64,000 nt of DNA. Origin: Flavobacterium dauae (GTDB lineage Bacteria; Bacteroidota; Bacteroidia; Flavobacteriales; Flavobacteriaceae). The stretch covers positions 2,790,001-2,854,000 of the forward strand of contig NZ_CP130821.1 in the NCBI RefSeq assembly GCF_004151275.2. Reading direction: 5' to 3'. The translations under genes and the position numbers were made by a program. The notes under the pieces were generated by a model. It did not search any database, was not told the origin of the DNA, and worked only from the letters and a program-made list of their open reading frames with translations. How positions within the stretch are numbered: position 1 is the first letter of the stretch; each line of letters starts with the position of its first letter. Shown here piece by piece: positions 54,541 to 62,696 of the stretch.

Positions 54541-55209
54541 CTATTCCGAAATGATGCCGTTCTCCCGAACATATCCTAAAAGTTCCGTGATACTTTTGGT
54601 ATTGGTCCTGTTCATCATCCTTCTGCGGTGCGAAACAATCGTATGCCTGCTTAACGTTAATATACTTGCAGCCTCTTCTATAGTTATCCCTTTAGCACAT
54701 AATTTCAACAACTCTATTTCCCTGTTTGAAAACACAACGGGTTCTTTCTTGTTCAGCTGGTTTAAAGCATCGCGCATATACGGGCAATAATACTCGTTCC
54801 CGCTTTCTATTGAATGAATACACTCTAAAATAATATCAAATCCTGAAGATTTAGATATAATCCCTTCCGGACGGTGTGCTAAAATAGTCTGAATTGTCGA
54901 AAGCTTTGTAACGGTACTCACCACTACGATACGCATTTTTCTGTGCAGTTTGCGTACCTGGTCAATAAATTCTATGCCTAAGGCATCTTTTAGGTAGTAA
55001 TCCAAAAAAAGGTAGATCTTTACTTTTCTGGAGTTTTTCAGCAGGAAATAAATGTACTCTTTATAATCAGACATAATCACTACGTCGTCAAAAATCCTGG
55101 CCCTTTTTAAAAGTTCGGAGAAAGATTCTGCAAACAGACGGTGATCGTCAATTACAACCGCTATTTTACCATCGTTTGTATAAATATCTTCTTTTTCTTC
55201 GGGTATCAT
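54541..55209 (-). CDS. NarL/LuxR-type response regulator
   Basis: 222 aa. The receiver has the acidic pair in VVIDDHRLFAES and phospho-acceptor D70 (YLFLDYYLKDALG), with a threonine and a lysine at the expected late positions (VVSTVTK, GIISKSS). The C-terminal LuxR helix-turn-helix is clear: FSNREIELLKLCAKGITIEE, then ASILTLSRHTIVSHRRRMM. First gene of the regulatory part of the surface locus. Both kinases with the NarL-type phosphorylation domain are encoded just downstream, so it may integrate a membrane signal and a cytoplasmic one. Confidence 0.93.
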   Translation of the reverse strand: MIPEEKEDIYTNDGKIAVVIDDHRLFAESFSELLKRARIFDDVVIMSDYKEYIYFLLKNSRKVKIYLFLDYYLKDALGIEFIDQVRKLHRKMRIVVVSTVTKLSTIQTILAHRPEGIISKSSGFDIILECIHSIESGNEYYCPYMRDALNQLNKKEPVVFSNREIELLKLCAKGITIEEAASILTLSRHTIVSHRRRMMNRTNTKSITELLGYVRENGIISE

Positions 55210-55323
55210 CCTATCAATTTTTACTCTGCAATTTCCGATATTTTAATGAAATATCATAGTATTTATTTTTTTCAATCCCAGCATACACGGAAACAAACCG
55301 ATACCCATTTACAGAAACAGTAT

Positions 55324-55350
55324 AAAAGGCCGGCTTATACCGACCTTTTA
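55324..55350 (-). terminator. Terminator of the DUF5675 cassette
   Basis: AAAAGG-C-CGG and CCG-A-CCTTTT form a hairpin that is fully paired, with one U-G pair, only when read on the minus strand. It starts 5 bp past the stop of the last cassette gene. Confidence 0.7.
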
Positions 55351-55354
55351 CCTA

Positions 55355-55528
55355 TTACCCCTTCCTTCTTTTAAACATTTTATGAAGGATGGTCAGTAGC
55401 CTACTACAGGCATAGCTTACCAGTGTACCAATAACTGCCAACGCCACCGTTTTTATGATTTCGGGCTGTAGCAGGCTATAGTAGCCCGATAGCGCTACAC
55501 CACCAAGAAAATATCCCCTTTCATTCAT
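55355..55528 (-). CDS. Small membrane protein (57 aa)
   Basis: Chosen start MNERGYFLGG at 55528, with AGGAG six bases upstream and an 8-bp overlap with the previous gene. A longer frame exists from 55561. One or two hydrophobic stretches (about 6-20 and 24-43, VALAVIGTLVSYACSRLL) are followed by a basic tail (KMFKRRKG). Size, topology and context resemble a small phage holin, but I recognise no family. Last gene of a four-gene unit closed by a terminator. Confidence 0.7.
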   Translation of the reverse strand: MNERGYFLGGVALSGYYSLLQPEIIKTVALAVIGTLVSYACSRLLTILHKMFKRRKG

Positions 55529-55766
55529 TACTATCTCCTTTCCTTTTAACTTTCTGCTCATCGACCGTTACCTGAGATACCGCGGTAAGTACGCCTGCCG
55601 CAACGGTAAGGTAGCCCGCAACGGTTACCACTACTGCCGGAAGCGTTACCGGAGCCGTCAGTACACAGCTGCCAACAGCCGCCATCACCAGACCTATTGT
55701 ACGCAATGTTTTAAAAAAGTTGGGAGTGGGTGCTTCTGCCCGCTCCAGAATATTCATTTTTTTCAT
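55521..55766 (-). CDS. Small two-helix membrane protein (81 aa)
   Basis: The N-terminus MKKMNILERAEAPTPNFFKT is polar; residues about 24-68 form two hydrophobic helices (IGLVMAAVGSCVLTAP and VVVTVAGYLTVAAGVLTAV) around a Pro-containing turn; the tail is charged. I recall similar unnamed proteins in flavobacterial genomes next to DUF5675 proteins. Holin-like by form only. Translationally coupled to the 57-aa protein. Confidence 0.75.
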   Translation of the reverse strand: MKKMNILERAEAPTPNFFKTLRTIGLVMAAVGSCVLTAPVTLPAVVVTVAGYLTVAAGVLTAVSQVTVDEQKVKRKGDSNE

Positions 55767-55786
55767 GATTCAATAATTTTAAATTA

Positions 55787-56206
55787 CTATTCAGTAAACT
55801 TAGATTCATCAGACACTTCTTTGGTTACCGTAATTATTACAGGGTTCTTTCCCCTGAAACTGTCATAAGCTTCCAACACTTTCCGCATGGCAGCCCGCGA
55901 GCCGGTTCCCCTGCCCATTGCTGTTATCGATGTTACCGGGGCAATACAGCCCTGCAATTCCTTTGCAGCATCATTCGCCGGATGGATCAATATGCCAGAG
56001 CGTTCAGGGACTTCCAACAAGACCAAATGCCATTTAAACTTTTCAGAATACCTTTTCCTCAATGTATAAACCCCTTCCGGAATGCAGGATACGCGGCGTG
56101 CATTTTGCCTCCATGGGAGTTCTATGGTGTACGCCAGCAGTTCATCACCCATATAAAGCCGCCCGTGGACGGCCTTATTCAAATAAATCCTCTTCAGAAC
56201 CAGCAT
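55787..56206 (-). CDS. DUF5675 family protein
   Basis: 139 aa from the ATG at 56206, preceded by AAAGG and 4 bp after the stop of the upstream gene (a longer start at 56233 would overlap it). The DUF5675 pattern is visible: YTIELPWRQNARRVSCIPEG, KWHLVLLEVPERSGILIHP and ELQGCIAPV. The H in ILIHPAND and the C in QGCIAP are spaced like the His and Cys of L,D-transpeptidase-like folds, so a peptidoglycan-active role is possible; that is inference. The family occurs in phages and islands. Third-to-last gene of the cassette. Confidence 0.8.
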   Translation of the reverse strand: MLVLKRIYLNKAVHGRLYMGDELLAYTIELPWRQNARRVSCIPEGVYTLRKRYSEKFKWHLVLLEVPERSGILIHPANDAAKELQGCIAPVTSITAMGRGTGSRAAMRKVLEAYDSFRGKNPVIITVTKEVSDESKFTE

Positions 56207-56210
56207 CCTT

Positions 56211-56966
56211 TTACGGTTTACTTGCATTAACAATAGCCAGGGCGTTGAACGAACCGTTGTTCAGCATATAAAACGTACCGTTCACTTCCTGATAAAACTC
56301 TACCCCCAGCAGCTGTACCAGCGGTAAGGTACTTGCCGGCGTTATTCCCGTTTGCAGTACAACCGGTGCGGTTTCCACGTCGTTATATGGCAGTATATCC
56401 GTACCGTCTGTCGTTAAAAGAGACAGACCTTCTAAAAAATCGACTTCAGCCGCTGCCGACACGATCCTATAATGGGTTGTCCCGCCCGGCGCCTTAATCA
56501 TCTGCGAAGGAATCATTGCCGGTATATCTACCTGTGCCGTACCCCCCGGTCTTTCAAGCATCGCAACATAGATTGCAAACAGTGTAACGGAAAGTTGTCC
56601 ATCCACATTAAATTCAAACCCTTTCAACAACCCCAGTTCGCCGTCTGAGGGGTTTCTTAAGCCACGGCCGTTGACCGAATCGGTTTTTAAGATTTCCATC
56701 AACTTCTTCACCAACCGGCTTACCACCCGTTTATCTGAGGCATTCTGCATTACCGCCCGGACGGCAGCCCTCAGGTATTTACCGTATCTGCCGGCCGTTC
56801 CAAATTCCTGTCCGTTTTCCCTTGTCCTTCTAAATGCCGGATCCGAAGCCATGCGCCTACGGTCGATACCTCCTTTTTCCCTAGCCATGTATCCGTCTTT
56901 TGTTTTGTAAAAAGTTACGCCTCCCAGCGTCCCCTTAATTTTAAAAATTCCATCTTGTTGTGCCAT
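56211..56966 (-). CDS. Conserved protein of unknown function heading the DUF5675 cassette
   Basis: 251 aa from the ATG at 56966 (MAQQDGIFKIKGTLGGVTFY). I recall this N-terminal pattern, with YKTKDGYMAREKGG and SDPAFRRTRENGQEFG, from many unnamed flavobacterial proteins. No signal peptide and no transmembrane helix. Residues about 1-110 are basic and helical, and the rest is beta-rich with small hydrophobic strands. It could be a structural or cargo-like protein of a phage-derived cassette. First gene of the unit, divergent from the ATPase relic at 57201. Confidence 0.75.
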   Translation of the reverse strand: MAQQDGIFKIKGTLGGVTFYKTKDGYMAREKGGIDRRRMASDPAFRRTRENGQEFGTAGRYGKYLRAAVRAVMQNASDKRVVSRLVKKLMEILKTDSVNGRGLRNPSDGELGLLKGFEFNVDGQLSVTLFAIYVAMLERPGGTAQVDIPAMIPSQMIKAPGGTTHYRIVSAAAEVDFLEGLSLLTTDGTDILPYNDVETAPVVLQTGITPASTLPLVQLLGVEFYQEVNGTFYMLNNGSFNALAIVNASKP

Positions 56967-57200
56967 GTCCTTTTTTTTAATGTTATACAATAAATCCATC
57001 CGTACCGTTGCAACTGTTTTTTGGATTTCTTAGAGCAAATATCGCGTGGAAACCTGTCCGTTTTGGTACGCATTGTTCCGGATGTCCTGTTTTGTCATCA
57101 AAGTGTTCCAAACGACCTGAAAAAAAAACACCAAAGGTGTTCACAGGTTGTAAAAACCCTTCCTTCCGAGTGCCTTTCTTTGAAGCAAACATTAAAACCA

Positions 57201-57755
57201 ATGAAAATGAACGTACACAAACCTGCGGCAGGCAAACAACCGGGATTCTTAAAATGGCTGAATGCCTTATACCACAGAGGCAACGATGTATATGGCAGTA
57301 CATTTGATATAAACCAGTATCCAGAAAAGATGGTCCGTAAGCTATATGCCTATATTACGGGAGATACGGACCTGATGATCTTTACCGGCCTTGACCCTGA
57401 CAAAGGCATCCTTCTCTCCCAGATGCCTGAAGAAAGTAACCTGCTTTATCTTGTAAAACCTTTTTTTCCTGTGGTTAAGCAATACCCCATCAGGAGTACA
57501 CAAGAGATCCGATCTATGGCAGCCAGAAGATGCCCACCCACCCCTAACCCTTTCACAACAGCCGTTTACTGCTTTGACGGACTGGGTACCGAGACCGGGT
57601 TACACCAACCAAATGCGGATTGCGAATACTTTAAGGACCTACTGATACAACGGTATGCCAACCGTTTGCTGACACATGCCACAAGCAGAATAACTGCTTA
57701 TGATCTGGAAAAAAGGTATGGAAAAATCATTGGAAAATTATTCAACGTGCTGTAA
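57201..57755 (+). CDS. DnaC-like ATPase homologue lacking Walker A
   Basis: 184 aa from the ATG at 57201 (the frame is open from 57021). The order of blocks is that of the DnaC-like ATPases of Bacteroidota mobile elements: GLDPDKGILL, then YPIRSTQEIRSMAAR, then a Walker B-like TAVYCFDGLGTE, then LLIQRYANRLLTHATS, YDLEKRYG and GKLFNVL. Where family members have GPxGxGKTSLM after the GILL strand, this protein has SQMPEESNLLYLV. The Walker B reads FDG and not FDD. It is probably unable to hydrolyse ATP and may be a relic or a regulatory derivative. Followed by a small DNA-binding-like gene. Confidence 0.6.
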   Translation: MKMNVHKPAAGKQPGFLKWLNALYHRGNDVYGSTFDINQYPEKMVRKLYAYITGDTDLMIFTGLDPDKGILLSQMPEESNLLYLVKPFFPVVKQYPIRSTQEIRSMAARRCPPTPNPFTTAVYCFDGLGTETGLHQPNADCEYFKDLLIQRYANRLLTHATSRITAYDLEKRYGKIIGKLFNVL

Positions 57756-57805
57756 GTCCTGTAAGAAGCAAATCAGCAACTAACACAATATATAAAACCA
57801 GTCTT

Positions 57806-58003
57806 ATGAAAAAAAACAGCCGTTTGTGCATTTATCCAAAAGACGTGCAGCAGATTACCGGCAAGAGCTACCGGCAAAGCGTACGTATCTTACAACAACT
57901 CAGAAAACGTTTTAACAAACCCGCCAACAGTTACGTATCGGTAACAGAGTTCTGTATCTACAGCGGGCTTGATCAGGAAGAAGTTGAACGGTGGATTAGC
58001 TGA
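57806..58003 (+). CDS. Small DNA-binding-like protein (65 aa)
   Basis: MKKNSRLCIYPKDVQQITGK is followed by SYRQSVRILQQLRKRFNK and YVSVTEFCIYSGLDQEEVER. The pattern resembles short excisionase/MerR-like or helix-turn-helix proteins common in flavobacterial islands; I do not know a named family. It lies 50 bp after the ATPase relic on the same strand. Confidence 0.65.
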   Translation: MKKNSRLCIYPKDVQQITGKSYRQSVRILQQLRKRFNKPANSYVSVTEFCIYSGLDQEEVERWIS

Positions 58004-58062
58004 GCTATAGGAATTGTTGCAATAGCACATCTTATTTTTTGTTCAGTTGTTAGCTTGAACAT

Positions 58063-58135
58063 TTGAGAATAAGAGGAGAAGCGTAAGCTTCGGTAATATA
58101 TAGGTCGTTAGACCTCAATCGGCTCTCATTCTCAA
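58063..58135 (-). ncRNA. Candidate structured RNA element (three-way junction)
   Basis: Outer arms 58063-58075 and 58123-58135 pair over 13 bp; the only mismatch becomes a G-U pair if the RNA is on the minus strand. Two inner hairpins are perfect: GAAGC-4 nt-GCTTC (58078-58091) and AGGTC-4 nt-GACCT (58102-58115). I cannot match it to a known family. Confidence 0.45.
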
Positions 58136-58200
58136 TTTTTCTTTTCTTTTACGTCCAGACTTTATTTTACAGCTTTGAAATCGTGAATCTTTGATCTCTA

Positions 58201-58236
58201 AAAAATGCGAGATTAAAATTTAATCTCGCATTTTCT
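58201..58236 (-). terminator. Terminator of the lipoprotein gene
   Basis: AAAATGCGAGATTA (58202-58215) pairs with 58221-58234, 14 bp with a 5-nt loop, directly after the minus-strand stop. Confidence 0.85.
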
Positions 58237-58237
58237 G

Positions 58238-58705
58238 TTATTTTCTGATAAATTTTTGTTCGATTTCAGTTTTGTAAGTTATTCCGTCTTCTACCTCTTC
58301 TTCAGTAGTTTTTAAATGAAGATTATCAGCATCGTTATTGGTAATTTCAAAAACTCCTGGTTCATCATCAATTGTTATGGTTAGGGTAGTTCCGTTTTTA
58401 GAATAAGTTCCGGTTCCTTGCTCTTCTATTTCAGCGGCAGGAATAGCCATTAGATACTCAACCGTATTATCAGCTTTAAATTCATATTCCCAAGTAATTT
58501 GCGATCCTACAGGAACGTCTGTTTGCTCATTTACAACTTCACCATTTTCATAAGATGTAAGGCTCATTGTGTTTAGCTTCCACATTCCTAATAAATGATT
58601 CTCCGTTTGCGGTTCGGGAGTTGGTGTATTATCATCGCTTGAGCAGGCTGTTAGCGACAATAAAGTAATTGTGGTTGCAAATAAAATAGTAGTAATTTTT
58701 TTCAT
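58238..58705 (-). CDS. Lipocalin-like lipoprotein
   Basis: 155 aa. Lipoprotein signal with lipobox (LLSLTACSSDD), then HLLGMWKLNTMSL, the usual opening of lipocalin-like (DUF4923/lipocalin_4-type) domains, followed by antiparallel strands (ITWEYEFKADNTVEYLM, GTGTYSKNGTTLTITID). Probably anchored to the outer membrane; no substrate known. Low G+C, like the core genome and unlike the flanking island-type genes. Own terminator. Confidence 0.85.
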   Translation of the reverse strand: MKKITTILFATTITLLSLTACSSDDNTPTPEPQTENHLLGMWKLNTMSLTSYENGEVVNEQTDVPVGSQITWEYEFKADNTVEYLMAIPAAEIEEQGTGTYSKNGTTLTITIDDEPGVFEITNNDADNLHLKTTEEEVEDGITYKTEIEQKFIRK

Positions 58706-59300
58706 ACTAAAAACTTTAATGTTAATAAATATTTACAAACATATTAATAATATTTACAAGACGCAAAATTGTACCTAATGGTTGGAAATAATAAATGTTT
58801 TTTACAATTAAAATTTTCTATTGTTCATTTTACCTTAATGCAAAACGAACCAAAAAATCAAGACTCCATAAAAAAACTTACTCTTCACATTTTTACACTA
58901 AACAAAATAAATTATTCATTCTTTGTTATTTAATAATAATGTATTCATAAATCTACGATTTCCTTTCAGTCAAACAGTATTTTGTTTTTAACGCATAAAA
59001 ACATTCATCACCTAACACCTTTTTTATAATGTCGTTTTATAGATTCGTGTTCTTTATCTATCCAGTTCTCAAGCAAAAATCCAATAGTTCTATTCGGGCT
59101 GTCATGCTGTTCCGATCCTGATAACTATCGGGACTATCGAAATGTACCTTGTAGGTATTCTTTTTTATTTTATTGTCATCATTCTGGTTTTTACAATTAA
59201 AATTTGTTTTTTGATTCTTCTTCTTTTACGTCCAGGCTTTATTTTACTGCTTGGAAGCCGTGAACCTTACGGTTTCAAGATGAAAAGAAGCAAAAATCTA

Positions 59301-59435
59301 TTTTTTTTAATCTTACCTTATCCTTAAAACGGTCAATTTAAATTTTGAATACTAAAGAATCGAAACGGTGCTTTGCACCCCGATTCTTTTACACATTCTT
59401 CAATTAATTGACGCTCGTTTTAATGATAATGGCGC
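59301..59435. repeat. Repeat block D, copy 1
   Basis: 135 bp, nearly identical to 59768-59902. It contains a strong hairpin: AAAGAATCG (59354-59362) with CGATTCTTT (59381-59389), and GGTGC-TTT-GCACC inside. Confidence 0.85.
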
Positions 59436-59767
59436 CTTGATACTCCTAATTAGTCTATTCCGTTTTCTTTGAAAATCCTATTGATAACAATTCCGGATTT
59501 TAAAGCCACATTATTTTTTCAGCGAGTGTCAACTCTTTGAAGAAAGGAAAAAAATCAAATACGACCGTAGGGAGCGATTATTTGATTTCCTTTTAGAAAA
59601 GTTTGTTGACCGTTGAAAAAATAGCGTCTTGATTTTTTGTAACTTTTATCTCTACTTAATCATTTTTACATTAATGTTTCGATGAATCTTCGATTTGTAT
59701 CAAGGCAAAAGTTGAACATAACTAATTTCTTTCTTCCTTTTGAAGGATCAAAAGAAGCAAAAATCCC

Positions 59768-59902
59768 TTTTTTTTAATCTTGCCTCATCCTTAAAACGGT
59801 CAATTTAAATTTTGAATACTAAAGAATCGAAACGGTGCTTTGCACCCCGATTCTTTTACGCATTCTTCAATTAATTGACGCTCGTTTTAATGATAATGGC
59901 GC
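59768..59902. repeat. Repeat block D, copy 2
   Basis: 135 bp, same hairpin at 59821-59856. Only a few substitutions separate it from copy 1. A diverged relative with ACGGTCAA and TTTTGACGCTCGT arms is at about 61428-61555. Confidence 0.85.
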
Positions 59903-59932
59903 TTAGATTCTCGTGAACAAACTATTCGGTTT

Positions 59933-60174
59933 TCAATTAAAAATCCAATAGTTCTACCCATAGTGTCATGCTGCACTCCGATGCAGCATCGCATCCGGTT
60001 TTTAATTTTCTATTGTTCATTTTGTCTTCATACAAAACGAACCAAAAAATCAAGACTCCATAAAAAAGCCTACTCTTCCTATTTTTACTCTAAACAAAAT
60101 AATACTCGCTACGCTCAAACAGGCATTTTGTTCTTAACGTGTAAAAACACTCATCGCTTTACGGCTTTTTTATT
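59933..60174. repeat. Repeat block E, copy 1
   Basis: About 240 bp, starting TCAATTAAAAATCCAATAG and including ATGCTGCACTCCGATGCAGC, then text ending in a TTTACGGCTTTTTTA tract. Close copy at 60768-61013; a degraded copy at 58803-59032. Confidence 0.85.
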
Positions 60175-60237
60175 AATGTTGTTTTTATATCGCCATTCCT
60201 TGACTATTTGGTTATCCATTTAAAACTGTTTCAACTT

Positions 60238-60322
60238 CGGAATGTAATAAAGCCAAAGCTTAAATGGGGCTTCTCCACATAGTCTAAAAAAAAGCTTTGG
60301 GGTTATGGCTTTATTATGTTCC
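60238..60322. repeat. Long imperfect inverted repeat
   Basis: GGAATGTAATAAAGCC plus AAAGCTT on the left faces AAGCTTT plus GGCTTTATTATGTTCC on the right, with an 8-nt bulge in the right arm and a loop of about 30 nt. Confidence 0.7.
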
Positions 60323-60767
60323 CTTATTAATATTGTTACTCTATATTTTTTTTCACCGCATAATATGCGGTCATTAGAACTATTATTCACCGCATTTTAC
60401 TTATTCCTTAAAAACGTAACCCATTTTTCAGAGCTGCGGCACATAACCGTATTCCGCTTTTAAACTAACTACCTTTAATTAACCTATTAAATAATATAGT
60501 TTCTACTTTACTTGTTTGTAACGGGTTATGTACCTGGCTCTGTACCTTTTTTGACTAACTCTTTTTGTATTATAATTGGATTTTTAGTCGTAAGGTTTTT
60601 GTTTAAACTGTTAGCTTTTGCTATCAGGTCTTATTTTGCTTTTATTCATAATTTGTTTTTTTTAAAATTTAGTCGCGCGCGCCCGTTTTTGCGAAAATTA
60701 TCTCCTCGTGATAAGTGAGCTCACACCTAGATTTGATTTTTGATGTTTTTAATTTGATAAATCTATT

Positions 60768-61013
60768 TCAATTAAAAATCCAATAGTTCTACCCATAGTG
60801 TCATGCTGCACTCCGATGCAGCATCTCATCCGGTTTTTAATTTTCTATTGTTCATTTTGTCTTGATACAAAACGAACCAAAAAATCAAGACGCCATAAAA
60901 AAACCTGCTCTTCAAATTTTTACACTAAACAAAATAATACTCGCTACGCTCAAACAGGCATTTTGTTTTTAACGTGTAAAAACATTCATCGCTTTACGGC
61001 TTTTTTATAATGT
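60768..61013. repeat. Repeat block E, copy 2
   Basis: Copy of 59933-60174 with scattered substitutions, in the same orientation and 835 bp further on. Confidence 0.85.
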
Positions 61014-61806
61014 CAGTTTTTAAATTCTCCAACATAGTCCTTTACGTTTTCAATCAAAAATCGAATAATACTATTTACTGCGATCTAAAACTGAGCATTC
61101 ACAACGCGGTGAGCGTCGATTCGCTGAAAATAGCGTAAAATCAAATGTTGTTTAAGCTTTGAAAAAGCGAGTTTATTTGATTTCGCTATTGAGGCGTTAA
61201 TCGACCACGAGTAGTGACGCTCAAGAGTTTTATTCGAGCATATCTATTTTGTTTTTGTTCTCATGAACACTGCGCCTTAGTCCACTCGCATAAAATTGAT
61301 AAAATAGAATAGGCTTGTGTTTGTTTCTTTTACGTCCAGGCTTTATTTTACAGCTTGGAAGCCGTGAACCTTTTCGGTTTCATGCACGAAAAGTACCAAA
61401 AGTGCCTTTATTGCTACCAAGCTTTTAACGGTCAAAATCGTGCTAGTTGCCTAGTCCATCGGAACGATGCATCGACAAGCTCAGCAACCGTCGCTTTGCG
61501 ACCCGATGTTCCTTAACGCCAACTTCACCGTTTTGACGCTCGTCTAAAGCTTAATACCGCCAGGTACATGTCCATCTCTGTTCTTAATCTAAATCCTTGT
61601 ATCGGTACAGTTTTGAATCAAAATCTGCTACTACAATCGGGGTCATGCTGAGTATATCGCTGAATTGACAGTCCTTATTTTAATCATAAATTATAGAGCT
61701 TCTCGACCATTTTATACAAGACCGGATATTTCTTTTACTTTTGAGGCACGGTGTGACAGCAAACTGCTGCTTTCTGTAGTTTTTAATCATACATTCAAAC
61801 GTTTCA

Positions 61807-62640
61807 TCAAATAAACCTTTCATCAATCTGTTCATTCAACCTTACAGCCAGCTTGTTCAGAAATTTGGCAGTTTCCTTTTTCCTGTTCTTTATGTCGATG
61901 AAGTCCCGGTAAATGTTAGTGCTTAACTGTGTCTGGAACACGTTGTCGAATACCGCTGCCAGTTTCTGAACGGTGGCATCACCATAATTGACCGCCCCGC
62001 TGAAATATAGTGCGTACAGCAATTCTGCCGCATCGGTACGGGTACCCGTCCACTTAAGTATTCCGCTGCTTTTATCTACATGACCTTCCTGTTGCAGCCG
62101 CATACCGTTTGAAAGATACTGCAGGCACAAACACCGGATTTGCTCATAGGCACCCATTTTTGCCAGCAGCAAACCATGCGAGCAGGTGGTTCGGGGGTCA
62201 TAGTTGAAAAGACCGCTTTTTCCTGCCTTCCCTTTCTTTAACCGGGTAAAATACCGGCCATCCAAATGGCTGTCGCCCCGCTGCAAGTATGCATAAAAAC
62301 ATTTATTCCTGAGAAAAAAGCGCTCCACCTTGGCAATCCGCTTCCTTACAAAGCGTTCCTTCTGAAAAGCATATACCGTATGCTCTTCGTGAATGTCCCT
62401 AAACCAGTCTGCCAGCAGGTACTGCTTCACCAATACCGGCTTCACCTGTTTAAAGAAAAATATTTCTTCCTGCAGCGAGGCAAAATCATAGTCCCTAACC
62501 ATCTCATGCATTTCTGTAATTGCCTCCTCCAGTTTTTGTATTGCTTCCACAATCATCATCAAGTTTCCGCGTATAAAATGGCTCCATAGCAGCTGTGTCT
62601 GCTCATGGTTTTGTGCATCTTCGTATATTTTCTGTATCAT
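61807..62640 (-). CDS. rteC: RteC domain protein
   Basis: 277 aa, matching RteC, the regulator that, in Bacteroides CTnDOT-type conjugative transposons, activates excision genes. Family features are FFFKQVKPVLVKQYLLADWF in the N-terminal half and SGILKWTGTRTDAAELLYAL, IYRDFIDIKNRKKETAKFLN at the C-terminus. No tetQ, rteA, rteB or excision genes are visible in the window, so this may be an isolated or island-borne homologue. It is 56 bp downstream of the acyltransferase gene on the same strand. Composition is visibly richer in G+C than the region to its left. Confidence 0.8.
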   Translation of the reverse strand: MIQKIYEDAQNHEQTQLLWSHFIRGNLMMIVEAIQKLEEAITEMHEMVRDYDFASLQEEIFFFKQVKPVLVKQYLLADWFRDIHEEHTVYAFQKERFVRKRIAKVERFFLRNKCFYAYLQRGDSHLDGRYFTRLKKGKAGKSGLFNYDPRTTCSHGLLLAKMGAYEQIRCLCLQYLSNGMRLQQEGHVDKSSGILKWTGTRTDAAELLYALYFSGAVNYGDATVQKLAAVFDNVFQTQLSTNIYRDFIDIKNRKKETAKFLNKLAVRLNEQIDERFI

Positions 62641-62696
62641 CTTTGGGGTGATGCTGAAACAATCAATTAAAATATAACGATTATCTTTCTTCTCGT

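Larger units (their letters stand above)
58706..61806. other. Gene-free repeat-rich region (about 3.1 kb)
   Basis: I find no convincing gene on either strand. The region is built of dispersed repeats (blocks at 59301-59435/59768-59902 and 59933-60174/60768-61013, with older copies near 58803-59032) and long hairpins. A segment with the text CTTTTACGTCCAGGCTTTAT recurs near 59224, 61326 and, diverged, 58148. Frames that are open here are short, lack family features, and are themselves copied with the repeats. Confidence 0.75.

Noticed and set aside
59142..59327. A 61-codon open frame with hydrophobic text
   Set aside because: It lies in the repeat region, includes the copied CTTTTACGTCCAGGC segment and ends in repeat block D. 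No homology feature or ribosome site supports it.
59963..60223. An 86-codon frame and its sister at 60798-61010, which begin with the same text
   Set aside because: They are the same reading of two copies of repeat block E. The similarity comes from the DNA repeat and not from a gene family, and the composition is not protein-like.
60238..60322. Integron attC site
   Set aside because: The long imperfect hairpin recalls attC, but the consensus core sites (GTTRRRY and RYYYAAC) are not at the ends, there is no cassette array, and the only recombinase in the window lacks recognisable integron-integrase features.
60512..60718. A 68-codon frame rich in Phe and Leu
   Set aside because: A/T-rich low-complexity text with no family feature. 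Hydrophobic readings are expected by chance in such sequence.
58706..61806. rRNA or tRNA genes
   Set aside because: The gene-free region was scanned for conserved rRNA segments and cloverleaf patterns with a TTC-type loop. None was recognised by eye.
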